A DNA stretch of 64,000 nt from Leptodontidium sp. MPI-SDFR-AT-0119 (GCA_020726505.1 JAHLEZ010000002.1:1860001-1924000), one strand, 5' to 3'; counted from the first letter of the stretch, positions 11,001 through 24,094 are shown. Numbers and translations: made by a program. Notes: generated by a model not told the origin, from the letters alone.

Positions 11001-14000
11001 ACGCACAGTGACAATTCCATTTTCTTCGAAGTCGATGGTCCATACCGCGCCATGATTCTGCCTACTTCTAAGGAAGAAGACAAGAATTTGAAGAAGCGTT
11101 ATGCGGTTTTCAACGATGATGGCAGTCTAGCTGAACTGAAGGGATTTGAGGTTAAGCGGAGAGGAGAGTTGAAACTCATCAAGATCTTCCAACAGCAGAT
11201 CTTCAAGTTCTTCTTGGAAGGTACGACGTTAACAGAGACTTACACCGCTGTGGCGAAAGTCGCAAATCAATGGCTGGATGTGCTGCATTCGAAAGGCGAG
11301 ACCCTCGCAGATGAGGAATTGATTGATCTCATTTGCGAGAATCGAAGTATGTCTAAGACATTGGAGGAGTACGGAACGCAGAAATCCACTTCGATTACCA
11401 CCGCCAAACGTCTGGCTGATTTCCTGGGCGAGCAGATGGTCAAGGATAAGGGTCTGAATTGCAAGTACATTATTTGCTCCAGGCCGAAGAATGCACCTGT
11501 CACTGAGCGTGCTATTCCCGTCGCGATCTTCTCGGCGGAAACGACAGTCAAGCGATATTTCTTGCGGAAGTGGTTGAAGGAGGACCCATCGAATATGGAT
11601 CCAAGAGCACTGCTTGATTGGGATTACTACCTGGAACGTCTGGGCTCGGTTATCCAGAAACTCATCACCATTCCAGCCGCATTGCAGAAAGTCCGGAATC
11701 CTGTACCAAGGGTTGCGCATCCAGAGTGGCTACAGAGGAGGATAAATGTCAAGGAAGACAAGCTGAAGCAGAAGAAGATGACGGATCTTTTCAAATCAGC
11801 TCCCCTGGACGAGATCACCAATCTGATGGATCCCCGAGCCGCAGATATGGAGGATTATGGAATCAAGTTGTTGAAGCCCAAAGCACTCGGAGCGCAACTC
11901 TCGCAAGCGACACAGAAATCTCAGAAGCGAAAATCGCCAGAGCCTGCTGTTGCTGTATCGACCAACCCGTATGCTGCTCTGCCGGAGAAGATGCCTATCC
12001 CGACTGAAGACTATGAAGGTTTCCTCGAATACCAGAAACAGAAATGGAAGATTCAGAAACAGGCTCGACTTCGACGTAGACATTTGTTCGGAGAGTCTCG
12101 TGTCAGTGCTCAGAATAACATCGGAGCCACGTTCCAGAACCAGGCCGAGATAACTTACAAGAGCACTTGGCAAGTCCTCCAGTTGAGGGCAACGACTAGC
12201 CCTGGTGTCGTATTGGCATTCGTGCTCATTGACTCAAAAATCCATACATTAAAGGTCAATGTTCCTCGACAGGTGTTCCTTAACTTGAAGGGAAAGGAAC
12301 TTCCGGATATCGAAGTCGATGGTTGTGAGGCTCAGAAAGTCACGCATACACTGCCTAATGGACATCCATCTGTGCATCTGTTCAAGCTCACTATGCCGGA
12401 GAGTGTCTATGTCAATGATGCGCAGAAACTTTCGCTGCTGTTCAACCATCCCAGTGTCGAAGGAGTGTACGAGAAGCAAGTCCCGCTTAGCATTCGAGCT
12501 GTGCTTCAACTTGGTAGTCTCTGTACTTTCGATGAGACTCAACCTGGTGTTCTTGGAAAAGGTCTGGAATCTGGTTTCGATTTGTCTGGACTCCGACGTG
12601 CCGTGTCCAAGAACCCATACCTCACCCAATCCCCAATGGCGTATCTCTACCTCTACCACGTCGTTGCTGGTGATCGCCAAGTCTTCGCATTGTTCTCATC
12701 GGCCAAAGAGCAGGCACACGTTGTCATTCTCCAGAAATCCAAGGACTCCGCTCAAGACCTGCCGAATATTGCGAAGATTTACAGCGACATGTTGGCACGG
12801 AGAGAACAAGAGACTGAGGGCCAGGAATGGCAGACTTGTTTCAAGTACCAGGAGAAGCTACAATTCAAGACTAGCCAAGTTACCACAAGACGGAAGGCCC
12901 TTCTTGAAGTCGGTGATATTATCAAGAAGATGCGCAATGATGAGACGAAACCATTGATGCTTGTTATCCAATCGCCGCAACGACGCATGCTTATTCATGA
13001 TGTTCCTATTCTGGGTGACTTCCCTGTGTTGCCGCTGAAGTACGAGATTGACGATAGTAGTCTCCCTCCGCTGGGATGGCAAGCATTCGTTGCGAAACGC
13101 CTGGTCAACCATTATCTCAGTCTTGGATCTTGGATTCTGCATCTCACTGAGCTTGCAAGATATGGTGATGTGCCACTTTGCAATCTCGAGAGAGATGATC
13201 CTCGATTCCTGATCGATGTCGCATATGCGAGACGTCTGCAGCAGAACAATGTTGTCTTGTGGTGGTCTGGCGGGCCAAGGCCCGATCATGCTGGGTATGA
13301 GCAAGATGATGTTCTTGGACCTCTGGAGACAGTACAGATGCCTTCTGTCAATAACCCTGGAACATACCCTTCTGTCTGCATTGAGATTGATGTGCGGAAT
13401 CTAGCCATCAACACGATTCTCACATCTTCGCTTATCAATGAACTAGAGGGAAGCGATTCAATCTCCTTCAACCCCGCAGCACCACAAGACGACTCACCCA
13501 GCGATGGCACAAATGTGCTATACTCGGACAACGCATTCGCAACAGCTGGTGTCACTGTGCTTCGGGAGATGGTCAAGGCCTGGTGGACCGAAGCATGTAA
13601 GGGAAGTAGCATGGCCGACATCATGGTACAACACTTGGTGCGCTGGGTTGAGAACCCAGATTCTTTCCTCTACGACCGCTCTCTCCACTACTATGTGCAG
13701 ATGATGTCTAGGAAAGCTTTCCAGCAACTGATGACTGACTTCCGACGTGTCGGCTCCCATGTTGTTTTCGCCTCTTCCAACCGCCTCCTCCTTCAAACCA
13801 CCAAATCAGAAGTCGGCAACGCCTACGCCTACAGTCAGTACATTCTCAAATCCATCAAAGCCAAGCCACTTTTCCACTTCCTCGACTTGGAAATCAAGGA
13901 ATATTGGGATTACCTAGTCTGGTACGATGAGTTCAACTACGGCGGCAAAGCAACCACAGAAGTCGTCGAAGCCGAGAACCAAACTCTGGACTGCATCATG

Positions 14001-14888
14001 CACTGGCAACTCAGCAAATTCTTACCAGTGCCCCTCCAACCAATCTTCAACGACTGGGTCGTCGAATTCGTCGAGAAAATGCACGCTCTCAAACGGCCCG
14101 CCATTGGTTCCTCATCCACCCCTCGTGCAACGCAAATTCCCGTTCGCGATCTCGCAGACGACAAAGAAGACAATATCATCCTGGGTAAAGAGTTTGAGAA
14201 GCCACTGAAACGCCAAATTGCCGGCCTGATCCGCCGCCAAAAGGACGAGATGCTCCACCCGGAACTAGCATCCGACTACAGCTTCCCTCTCCTTCCCGGA
14301 TCGCACCTCACCTTCTCGAACCCGGCCCTTCAACTCGTCAAAAGCCTCATGCAAGTCCTCTCTCTCGACCGCAACATCACTATGGAAGCGCGTCTCCTCC
14401 GCAAGGAGCTTCTCGCGCTCTTCGAGATCCGCGAATTCAGCACCGAAGCACGCTTCGAGAACCCGTCTGAGAGTCTCAAGATCCAGGGCGTGATATGCGA
14501 GAACTGCACTATGAGTCGCGATATTGATTTCTGCCGCGATGAGGATCTCATGCCTTCTTCGGACTCTGAATCCGAGTCTTCCACTACCAGGCCCTGGACG
14601 TGCACTTTCTGCAACGCCGAGTTCAACCGTTTGCAGCTTGAAGAGAGACTCATTGCGAGCGTGCAGGGTATGCTTGGTGAGTGGACGGGTCAGGATCTCA
14701 AGTGTGTTAAGTGTAAGAGTGTGCGTGTGAACGATTTCATGGAGCATTGTGCTTGTAGTGGTGAGTGGGGTGGGAGTGTGGATAGGGCGGCTATAGTTAA
14801 GAAGTTGGGGGTGTTGGGGAATGTGGCGAGGGTGGGTGGGTTGAGGATGTTGGGTGTTGTTGTGGGGGAGGTTTTGGAGGGTATTTAG
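8093..14888 (+). CDS. POL2: DNA polymerase epsilon catalytic subunit A
   Basis: Three exons, 8093..8700, 8768..8910 and 8956..14888, giving 2227 residues, the usual length for fungal Pol2. Introns are 67 and 45 nt with GTATGT donors; the second keeps frame. This is the leading-strand replicative polymerase, nuclear, in complex with Dpb2/3/4. The exonuclease Exo I motif is at about residue 286 (MAYDIETTKLPLKFPD). Polymerase motif A is DVASMYPNIM at about 636. Motif B is NSFYGYVMRKGSRWYSME. Motif C is ELDTDGIW with its DTD at about 872. The inactive second polymerase/exonuclease half follows, and Cys-rich clusters that bind zinc and an interacting Dpb2-type subunit begin at about 2098 (CENCTMSRDIDFC, CTFC, CVKCKSVRVNDFMEHC). 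Catalytic aspartates are present. The frame shows no lesion over 6.7 kb. Confidence 0.98.
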
Positions 14889-15412
14889 GGTGTGGATGAG
14901 CATAGAAATTGGGTCGAAAATGGCGTTGCGGGGTTGGTGTTGCATTTGTAAAGAGTTTGGCGTTCGGTTACATGGCTTGTTCATTGGTTTGTTGCCCTGT
15001 TTACTCGCTCGGTTGGGTTTCGGTTCAGCGCAGCGGAGCAAGTCATTGTTTGCGTACATGGGAATACAACGAGGAATAATGCATAAATTCATAGAAGCTG
15101 GGTCCCGCACAGATCATGTTTAGTATGTGAAAAGAAAAGACCGTGAAACATGACGACTGTGATTGCCCACAGATATTCTCCTAGGAAAAGCAACACGCGA
15201 CATGCATACTTTTGGTGGTCTTCATCTACCTTATCTACCTTTTACGCGAAATCAAACGCAGGGTGCAAGGAGCATCCACATGTTCTGTATACCTTGTTTG
15301 GGGGTAAAAGGCCATGAAAAGAAGAAATGAGAACAAGTGAAAACAGTGAGGAAAAGAGAGTACTATAGGAAAAGGGTGGCGGGAGAATGGAGAGTTGATG
15401 TTTCCATCTTCA
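14889..15412. other. Convergent intergenic region
   Basis: POL2 3' flank and 3' flank of the minus-strand gene that ends at 15413. No other feature seen. Confidence 0.5.
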
Positions 15413-16093
15413 TCAGGGCAGGTTGGAGAGGGAGGATGGAAGGTAGATGAGGAGTCCCTTCATGTCCACGAGTGGCTGACAAGTGTAGGTAAGTGATAGT
15501 CGTGTTGAAGGATTTTTGGATTTTCTGACATACATAGCATCAACCGAACTAATCTCAACGTCATGGACTTCAACACCAGCCCCGATTCCCAACACAATCC
15601 GTTCGTGTCGCTCCTGCTTCCGGACATAAAGCTTCAAGCTGGTAAGAAGGTTTACATGTTCCTGTCTCCGCAGCATAGCGGCTATGCTTCTTGAGAGCAG
15701 AGGAGAAGGAGGAGGGATCCGGATCTCTGAATTCATTTCGGGGACGTCATGGGTCATGTGGCCGAGGTCGATGTTGATGCGGGATGTTGCATCAGCCATT
15801 GTTATGACTATACATCGTACTCGCGGATGAAGAGTGCACTCTGCGTTGAGGCATGGGATGATGGAGTCGCCGCGATGGGGACCTTCGTCAAGGGAGGGTA
15901 TGTGGACGGGTGGGTGTAAATCTTCCAGATGTATTTTTTGGGGATATACCCCCAGATCCCTGGCCGTACCATGTGAATCTTCTATCCCAATACCACCTGC
16001 CGTAGCACTTCGAGTATGGGAATCTCCGGTCGTGGTCGATGGTGAGCTCTCGGCGGCGATCTGAGAGTTGGAGAGGCGTGGGTGTAGAGGCAT
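15413..16093 (-). CDS. Hypothetical protein (226 aa)
   Basis: Intronless frame starting with MPLHPRLSNSQIAAESSPST. The N-terminal half is low in complexity. The C-terminal half is more regular, with the stretch SRSIAAMLRRQEHVNLLTSL followed by KLYVRKQERHERIVLGIG, then VHDVEISSVDAMYVRKS. No transmembrane helix, signal peptide or recognised motif. The length, single ATG and lack of a comparable frame on the other strand support a gene, but I cannot assign a family and splicing at either end cannot be excluded. It is convergent with POL2. Confidence 0.5.
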   Translation of the reverse strand: MPLHPRLSNSQIAAESSPSTTTGDSHTRSATAGGIGIEDSHGTARDLGVYPQKIHLEDLHPPVHIPSLDEGPHRGDSIIPCLNAECTLHPRVRCIVITMADATSRINIDLGHMTHDVPEMNSEIRIPPPSPLLSRSIAAMLRRQEHVNLLTSLKLYVRKQERHERIVLGIGAGVEVHDVEISSVDAMYVRKSKNPSTRLSLTYTCQPLVDMKGLLIYLPSSLSNLP

Positions 16094-17093
16094 ATCTGAG
16101 TAAGAGAAAGGACAACAAGTTGTCAGTGTTTGGATATCAAGAGAGTATGATCTGGATTAATGTGAACTGACTTGATATTGTTTCGGAATATCTGAATTTA
16201 GACAGAGGAAAGTCTGAACGTTTTCAAGATACAAGGGAATATGTCGCAAGCCTGCGGGTGGTCGAGGAAGAGTGTATGGGTGTTTTTAAAGCAGTTGAGG
16301 ACTCTCGAAAATTCCTGAGCTCGACAGAACGCAAGTTCAAGCGGCCAGGGAAGGAAAGGATATTATTAAATTGAGGGCAATTTTCGACTCGTGGAGTGCG
16401 TGTCAGGAAAAGAATCAATCGCTGGGGAAATGGAAGAAAGGTACGTCGGGGCAAAATGAGACCAAAGGGGGAGTGGGAACGCTCAAATACCTAACATTTC
16501 TCTGCAGGGCTGTTTCTTCGTTCTGTTCAAATCCTCTCTCATCATTGACTGAGATTTCTATTACGTTGATGCACTAAGAGCTCTTGCAGCATCTCACCAT
16601 TGGACGTTTCAAGCAGCGACATACTTAGGGAGGCATCACAGAAGAGTCTTTCCTAGCCGAGCCAATGTGATGATTTCTTGCCGTCTCTCCTGACCGACAC
16701 CATATCCATCACCGAATTCGTAGACGGCAAGTCATGCTCCGACAAAACAGGATTTCGGATTTCTCAGCTTGGCTTCCATACCGACCGGGCGCAGCGGCAC
16801 GTATCAGCTAGGGTTGCAGGACGTGGCCGCCTCTCATTCGGTGACGAGATAGGCGTCATGCAGGCTTCGGTGAGGGATTTGTCAAGGCGGCGGCGACGTT
16901 GAACCCGTCTCTAGCAAATGAGCGTCGATTTCGCAGCCGGTCAGAAGCATTGGGCAGGCGGCAAGCCACAGGCGTGATTTCGAAGCACCTGACCAACTTG
17001 ACGTCGACGGCTTTGTGACTCAAACAAGAACATCGGCACTGCCATCAATGCTCAATACATGGCTATCACGGAGAGATCCAGGTACACTTTGAA
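16094..17093. other. Intergenic, no supported gene
   Basis: Contains the divergent upstream regions of the 15413-16093 gene and of the regulator starting at 17094. A short plus ORF (16678-16902) lacks supporting signals. Confidence 0.45.
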
Positions 17094-20000
17094 ATGACTT
17101 CCGACGTGAATATGAGCAATGTTGGGGGGGATGGAACACACCTCGTTCGCGAGGAGGCGATGTTATTACATTATCTCCGCTTGCTCGATGATTTTGTGAG
17201 AAGAGGTACCAAAGAAGCATGGCCAGAAGACCTTACATCACGTTCTAATGCTTAGTTTTAGATCTCCGGCACTCATTGCCGCCGATAGGAGAAAGGTGCC
17301 AGGCCCTTCGCGACAGACTTTTCACCACACAGCAGCTGATAGCAGACGAAAGTCGGTCAAGATTCTCCTTTAATTCCATCACTTTCCCTCTAACTCAAAT
17401 ATAGATCGGGATCAACTTGCACGCGAGTATGTCCTCAGTGATACTAGAAATATCAAACATGAAGATTTTATAGCTTGGCTACAAAGCGAATACTCTACAA
17501 GGCCACACACAAAACATATTCACGAAACGCAATCAAAACACAACCAGCCTATTGCACATGACAAGAAACGACCCTGTTTCTCTTCAGGTGGCGAAGGTCA
17601 AATTGCTGGACCCCTATCAGAGCGAAGTCAGCCAAGTGTTGAACTGTCAATGCCAGCGCTTCTTACACAGCCGAAACACCGTTCTGATTCGATCCCAAAT
17701 TCTTCCACGTCAGAGACTCTTATAACTCGTAGCAATCCTCTCGAAGCCTCTCATCGGCACCAGAAATGCGAGGCTCTGGCCGGCAATGTTGCAATAAACC
17801 AGATGGAATCAGGGCCTACAATTGCACACGCAACCTCTGATGAAATAACAGCATCGAAAAATACACGTTTAGCAATAATTCCATGTCTGCGATGCAAGGT
17901 CTTGAAACGGAAGGTTTGTGTACATCCCTTCCATTCTCGGGCGTACTAAGCTCTCGTTCACAGTGCGATACCTTGCAACAATGCAATCACTGTCCAAAAC
18001 AGAGCGACCAAAATGAAAATGACTTCTGGAAAGTCCTCGGCTGTTTCCGAGGAGAGCTATCCGAGCTAGCGGATTTTGTGTTTCGTGGTTAGTGTACGTT
18101 CTTCTCTGGATCGACTTCTTACTTATCTTTGTGGTGCTGCAGCCGATTTCCACCAACTGCCTATCAAAATTTACGGGTTTACCCCATTGTCCTCTAGGAC
18201 GACGGTTAGACTTAAAAAACCTTCTCGAATCTCCGATTTGGCTAGAAAGATGGCTGGCTGCATTCAGGAAAACGGATTCGCCGCGCTTGAAGATACCTCC
18301 TGGGAAGATGTATCCAGTCGTCACTCCCTATCAACTACAGTCTCCACAAGCGACGGACAGAAAGATGTCATTCCGCTTGAAAACAACTTATGGGAAGGAT
18401 GCGCAACCGCTTGGAGTCTTCTACGTGTTGTCAAAACAGACCCAATATACCTTGGGCAAACTGGATATAATCTTTTCACTTTGCTAAGGCTGGGTAACGA
18501 AATGTCACCAGAAGCGAAGGTAAATAGACTGCCAAGATAAATACCATTTCTAACATCCTGTAATAGATCTCGTGGGGGATCTTTCAACACGCTGAGAGAT
18601 TAGTCTGCGCCGCGAGTGAGCTCCATCTTCAAGTATCTGGCTATGCTCTGGCTACTTCATCCAACACGGATGACACTCCATCTCTTGAACTTGTGGACAT
18701 CAAACATGAATTAGAAACTTTTTTAGAAAGCTTTGAACGGATATGCTGTGGTCGGGATAGATTGTTAGGCCATAAACAGCTGGCCTGTTTCTATGCACTT
18801 CTTTTGTTTGATGTATTCAAGTCATTACTCATTGATATCTGCACGATAACGACTGTGCGCGCAAACCAATCAGTGCAGCCGCCGAATAGAGAGATGCTAG
18901 TTGCAAGCAGTTGGAAAGATATGGATGCGGTACGGATCAATGCCATGTACAAGATACTTGTCAGCGTGTTTGCTTGGGCGTCAAAAAGCGACCTGATACT
19001 CGACGTTGAGCAATCCATTAAAGATCAAGACGACAGTAACCTTTTCAAGTCAGTACAGGATACGCGGAAAATGCTAAGAGTTGAAGACTGCCGACCGCAA
19101 GGGATCAAGGGATCCAAAGATTTTCTGCTGTCACTCGGATCACATCTTCTGGACGATAACAAATATAAAGGGTTCTTCATCCAAAGATTCGGAGTACACA
19201 GTCTAACTATCAGACCTGTCGCAAAGGAGGCTATTATAGGAATCTCTCGCACTGGCCACTCTGATTACGTGGCTCATCTTCCAAATCTGGATTCCTGGGC
19301 ACCATCTGCGGAAACATCTCGTATCTCTGACGGATGGAAATCGAATGCAAAAATTCCGTCAAAAGAACTGACGTGGGAAAATACTACCCTACCTCGGAAA
19401 AGGATTCGACCTGTCTCCGAGGAATATGGGAACAGATCGGACGATGACAGGTCGCGGCATGGTTCAAGGAACGGGAAACTGAGCCCCGAAGTCGCAGAGA
19501 AAGCCAAAAGAATGCGGAAGTTAGGAGCATGTTGGAGATGCCGGATTCTAAAAGTTCCTGTGGGTCAATCTCGGCACCCTTCTAGTTTTGATACACTGAC
19601 CTCACTATGGTAGTGCTCTGCAGGGGAAACTTGCGATCGGTGCAATAAGGTCTCGCAGGGCAGTCCTGACGCCCATTTTCTGTGTTCTCGGGCCAGCTTT
19701 AGGGATTATTCCGAAATTTTCTTCCCAGGTACGTGAAGCGATTTGTTTCGTTCGGCCCCATTTCTCCTCTCCGGGTGAAGATCCGTGTTAACTGTAGGAA
19801 AATACACAGATTTCCTACACGACCATTTAGAAAAGCCAAGATACGATGCCACTATTCACAACTTGGAGAGTGATTTGATCGACACATTATGCACCACAGT
19901 CACGTTTGATGGGAAACGTTCCATGCTCTTCCAGGTCAACATATTCGCACCCAATGAACAATATCCTAGAGAACTTATTAGGCGAACTGTGGATGGTTCG

Positions 20001-21115
20001 GTGCAAACTACCACGTCCCATCCGGTTGGTTTGTTAGGCATATCCTCCTCAGAGGTGAAGCAAACAGTACAAGATTACCTGAAGGACGTGCTGGCAAATA
20101 ATCCACTGTTCATCCATAGTGGACAGGAGACCACCACTGCTGTCAACAGTGTATTATCAAGACTTTTCAATTTCAGTTCCTGTCAGGAACGCAATATCGA
20201 TGTAGATCCCAAATCCCATCAATATGAAGACCTGCTAATATAGAATATCAGATTCTGCAACAAGCTTTTCTGGTATTGGTTATTTACAGTGTAACGGGGA
20301 AAACTTTGTTTTTCATGGAACCAGGGCTTTTTGCAAATCAGAGCAGGCTAGCCGAGAATGCCCACAATCAATTTGGTTCAGCGGCTTCCTCATGGCTTAT
20401 GGACATCGCACTCAACAATGCTATGCGTACCCTGGCATTACAGACTGTCAAGGTTTTGCTCAGTGACCTGGAGAGAGCCATGAGGTCTCGCACTCGTGAT
20501 CGATGGGCTTATTGCTTCGCCGTTATCCTAGTGCTGTGTAGTTGCGTCGAGGAGATGCAGATTTGGGCGCTCTCGTTGTTGGATATCGAGCAGAAAATCA
20601 ACGGCCTAGGCGACTTGAGCCGTCGCAAATGGGTGCTGCATGCCTGTACCAGTCTCGAGGAACAACCGGTTCGAATTATTGTTGACATATTTCATTCCAT
20701 TTACAGATCTACCGCAGATTCTTCATACGGAACTGCTTCCAATCTTGGGTTCAATCCTTTGAAACAAATCATACGAAATGGATGTCGGATACCCAAAGGC
20801 ACAGACTTCGGACTCGAGGGTCATACTGTCAATTTGGTTCGAGACTTGGGTCAAATCGTTTTGCATTCTTGTGAGTAGTACCCGGCTCAATCTCGCTGCA
20901 CCTGCATTGAGCCACTGACATTCTATTAAGACGGCGAGCTTCGTGGACTGGCTGGCCCGCCGAATTTCGAAGGAACGCTCGAGAAAATTATCAAGCGTAA
21001 TCGGGGACGACTGGTTTCGCAGTTCCTACTATCTTTCGTGGATGATACAACCATCGAAGAGGGTCTCGTAGCTATAGATACCGGTAGTACGTGGATGAAG
21101 CCACTATCAGAGTAG
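17094..21115 (+). CDS. Transcription-factor-like protein with two Zn2Cys6-type clusters (1175 aa)
   Basis: Ten exons: 17094..17205, 17262..17351, 17405..17913, 17964..18087, 18143..18519, 18567..19559, 19614..19728, 19798..20201, 20252..20870, 20931..21115; total 3528 nt, in frame throughout. The first cluster starts at about residue 228 (CLRCKVLKRK|CDTLQQCNHC ... C), spacing C-x2-C-x6-C-x5-C-x2-C-x16-C, with the signature DFWKVLGCFRGEL after it. The second starts at about residue 726 (CWRCRILKVP|CSAGETCDRC ... C) with x13 before the last Cys. An intron interrupts each cluster just before its third Cys, a shared position. Such clusters bind paired CGG-like DNA half-sites as fungal regulators. 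The N-terminal exons (LRHSLPPIGERCQALRDRLF, DQLAREYVLSDTRNI) look helical and are not a known domain to me. The exon 2 donor (GTCGGT) is weak, but the intron carries a clear CTAAC branch site. Confidence 0.85.
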
Positions 21116-21517
21116 ATGCGAAGGCTGCGGAGGTCGGAGGTATAGGATTGGAAGAACTTCGAGTGATCATAGCGGGTTCCTCTGGAAAGAATACTTAGAC
21201 CGCTAGTTAGCGAAAACGATTAAATTAGCGGATTCGAGACGCAAGCGTCCGTCAACTTTTTTTACTAATGTACCAAAGTAACACGGAACTCCGTCAACGA
21301 ATGTGGCGATGAAATTGTTAGCTTTAACTAAATACTAACAAGTTAAAAAGCAACATAGTATTATAACTGCTTCCACATTTTCGATGTGCTATTATGAGGT
21401 TTCGCTTTTCCGAAAGCAAGGAGGTACGACTGAAGAGGGGGCTTAGCGCTGCGGCGCGAGGCATAATTACACCAAAAAATATATGCGTTTCCATATCTTA
21501 CCATCCCTTTTCGCGCT

Positions 21518-21587
21518 AGCGTTTGATTGGCTCAAAAGAATGCGTTTTGATTGGTTCGACAAATGCGTTTTATTGGTTCAAAAAATG
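21518..21587. repeat. Three tandem direct repeats, each carrying ATTGG (inverted CCAAT)
   Basis: Three imperfect 22-24 base copies of TGCGTTTTGATTGGTTC plus A-rich spacer follow one another (copies begin near 21518, 21541 and 21564). Each carries ATTGG, the reverse of a CCAAT box. They end at a GCACGTG box about 550 bases before the P450 start codon. Confidence 0.7.
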
Positions 21588-21843
21588 CACGTGTTTCCTG
21601 CACTACATACATACCTGAGGCTTTCTCTTGTGATCTATTATTTTACTTCGATTTAACGGGGTCCAATTAAGTTACTTATTTCTTGTACCTTTGCATCTTC
21701 GTACCTTCGTGCCTTCGTACCTCCTGGCTCTCTTCACCTCAGCAAGGCACATAATGCCTTGGATTACAAGTTCTTAACTTAACGTACCTAATACTAGATT
21801 AAATATAGGTTATGCTAAAGAGAAGAGAGGAACTTTCGGGGTC

Positions 21844-21862
21844 GTGCTAGCTAGGCTAGCAC
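21844..21862. repeat. Perfect 8-bp inverted repeat with 3-base loop
   Basis: GTGCTAGC TAG GCTAGCAC. It could be a protein-binding palindrome or part of an old element. Nothing else identifies it. Confidence 0.6.
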
Positions 21863-22139
21863 ACAGGTCACAGCGAAAAGGGGTAGCAATAAACTCTTTA
21901 GCCCAAGCACGTGACACTCACTAGTGTAAACTCGAACAATCTCACTTCACGTCAGCCAAATTTCCTTCTACAACACAAAAACAATCGCAAGGTGATCCCC
22001 ATCCTGTTCAACCAGGTACGGCCATAAGCCTCAAGATACCGGATTTCTCAGTATTATATTGTTGCTGACTCAATTTGCTCCAGGTTTCTGCGGAAAGGAC
22101 AAAAGTATCGGGCAAGGCGGAAATTGGATACGGCACACC

Positions 22140-24094
22140 ATGTCGTCCTTTCTCCTCTCAAGCTGGAACAGCTTGTCCACATCTTCTGCTGTCGCCATTG
22201 GTCTTGCTACGGCCTTGGTAGCTTCTCTATGGCTGATTCCAAGGGAGAAATTGGATCCTAGAGAGCCTCCATTGGCGTACTCCAGGATTCCACTGGTTGG
22301 TCACATGATCAATCTGCTTTGGTATCAGAATTCGTATTTCAGTATCTTGCAGTACGTTCCGGTCTTTCACTCCCTATATTTCTACTAACATTTTGCAATA
22401 TCACTTCGTTCTTCGCCATCTTTCTTTTCTATCCACATCCGCTCATTCTGCTCTACCATCCTACCTATCCCAACCCTACACCCCACACCATCATTCACTC
22501 ACTAACACCCACCCAGCAAAACCCAACCCTCACCCATAACAACTCTCCTCATCCTCCGCCAAAGAATCTACATAATCTCTTCCCCCACGCTCGCCCAACT
22601 CGCCTTCCGCACCTCCAAAACCATAGATTTCGAAATCATCAAACAACACGCCTCATGCAAAGCCATCGCCTTCGACCAGCACGGCTGGGACATCATCAAC
22701 TCTCCTCTGCTACCCGATCCCGAGAACCCTTCTAGGATGGCTAACTACATGATGGATTTGCACACCGAGATGTACGGCGCCCTGGCTCAAGGACCCGCAC
22801 TTCTACAGACTAATAAGAAGGTGCTGAATTGTTTGGTGAGGAGTCTGAATGAGATTGGGGATGTGTGGGAGGGGAAGAAGATGTTTGAGTGGTTGAGGGG
22901 ATTTTATACCACGGCTAGTGCGGAGGCGCTGTATGGGGTTGAGAATCCTGTGAAGTGGAACGAAAAATTTATTCAGATGGTTTGGTGAGTTCCCTCATTC
23001 TACTCCCTATACTCCAACTCCCCCTTTCGGACTTCCCTTCCATCATCTCAGAGCACCCTCTGCAAAGAAAACCAGTAAGACGAAATCAAAAAAAGCTAAT
23101 AGTAATCAGGGATTTCGAAAATGATCTCGGCCTTCTAGTCCTAGACACCTACCCGTCGCTCATCGCACGCAAAGGCCACACAGCCCGCTCAACCGTCACG
23201 CCCGCCTTCGAAAAGTACTACGCCCAAGGCCTCCTCAAGAACGCCAGCGCATTCGTCCAAGGCCGCGCCCGCTGCGCCCGCAAATGGGGCCTGACCACTA
23301 ACGAGATGTCCAAAGCCGAGATCTCCATCCTCTTCGCTGCCGTCACGAATACGGTGCCGAATGTGTTCTACATGCTCTGCTGGATCTTCTCGAATCCTTC
23401 TCTTGTGAGGAAGTTGAGGGAGGAGATTGAGGGGATTGTGAGGCCTGGAAAGGGAAATGGGGAGGGGAAGGAGGTCGTTCTTGATATCGAGAACTTGAGA
23501 GAGAAATGTCCCCTCCTGACAGCTTCCTTCCACGAATCCCTCCGCTTAGTAAAGACCGGCTTCTCGATCCGTACAGTGCTCGAGGATACACTCCTCGCAG
23601 ACACGTATCTCCTCAAGAAAGGCGCTATCGTACAGATCCCCACGGGAGTCTTACAATCAGATACAGCGACGTGGGGTCCCGACGCCGAGAAATTCAATCC
23701 ATATCGCTGGATGCCTGCTCAATCCCCACCATACCTGACCCAGACTCAAGAAACGCAACCATTGGATAATGATAAAAGGAGTGATGTATTCAAGAGCAAA
23801 GAGCACCGCAAATCCCAAAACGCGGCATTCATCCCTTTCGGTGGTGGGAAGAACCTCTGTCCTGGTAGACATCTGGCGTTTAATGAGATAGCGGCGTTCG
23901 TCGCGGTTGTGGTTTATGGGTTTGAGATTGAAGGGAAGGATGGGGGATTGGTGAGGGTACCACGGATGGCGGTTAATAGGTTGGGGGATGGGAGTACGAG
24001 TCCGAAGGGGGATGTTGGGGTTAGGATTAGGAGGAGAGAGGGGTTTGAGGGGGTTGGGTGGGTTGTTGTTGTTGGTGATGAGGAGGGGGTGTAA
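22140..24094 (+). CDS. Cytochrome P450 monooxygenase (554 aa)
   Basis: Three exons, 22140..22351, 22517..22984, 23110..24094. It starts with MSSFLLSSWNSLSTSSAVAI, and the leader SAVAIGLATALVASLWLI is a membrane anchor for the endoplasmic reticulum. A Pro-rich hinge follows (PREPPLAYSRIPLVGHM). The helix-K ExxR motif is ESLR at about residue 370. The haem loop is FGGGKNLCPG with the ligand Cys at about 477, followed by RHLAFNE. The domain order and length are normal for a fungal class II P450. The haem-loop form and helix-K context (TASFHESLRLVKTGFSIR) resemble the clan that includes prostacyclin synthase and sterol 7-alpha-hydroxylase-like enzymes, but the substrate is unknown. The central part of intron 1 is C/A-rich. 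No lesion seen. Confidence 0.9.

Larger units (their letters stand above)
21116..22139. other. Intergenic region upstream of the P450
   Basis: AT-rich, with direct repeats carrying ATTGG at 21518-21587 and a perfect hairpin at 21844-21862 (annotated separately). No gene seen. Confidence 0.5.

Noticed and set aside
14265..15110. Long minus-strand ORF opposite the POL2 3' end
   Set aside because: It overlaps the conserved cysteine-rich end of POL2 and has proline/threonine-rich, random composition. It is a shadow frame.
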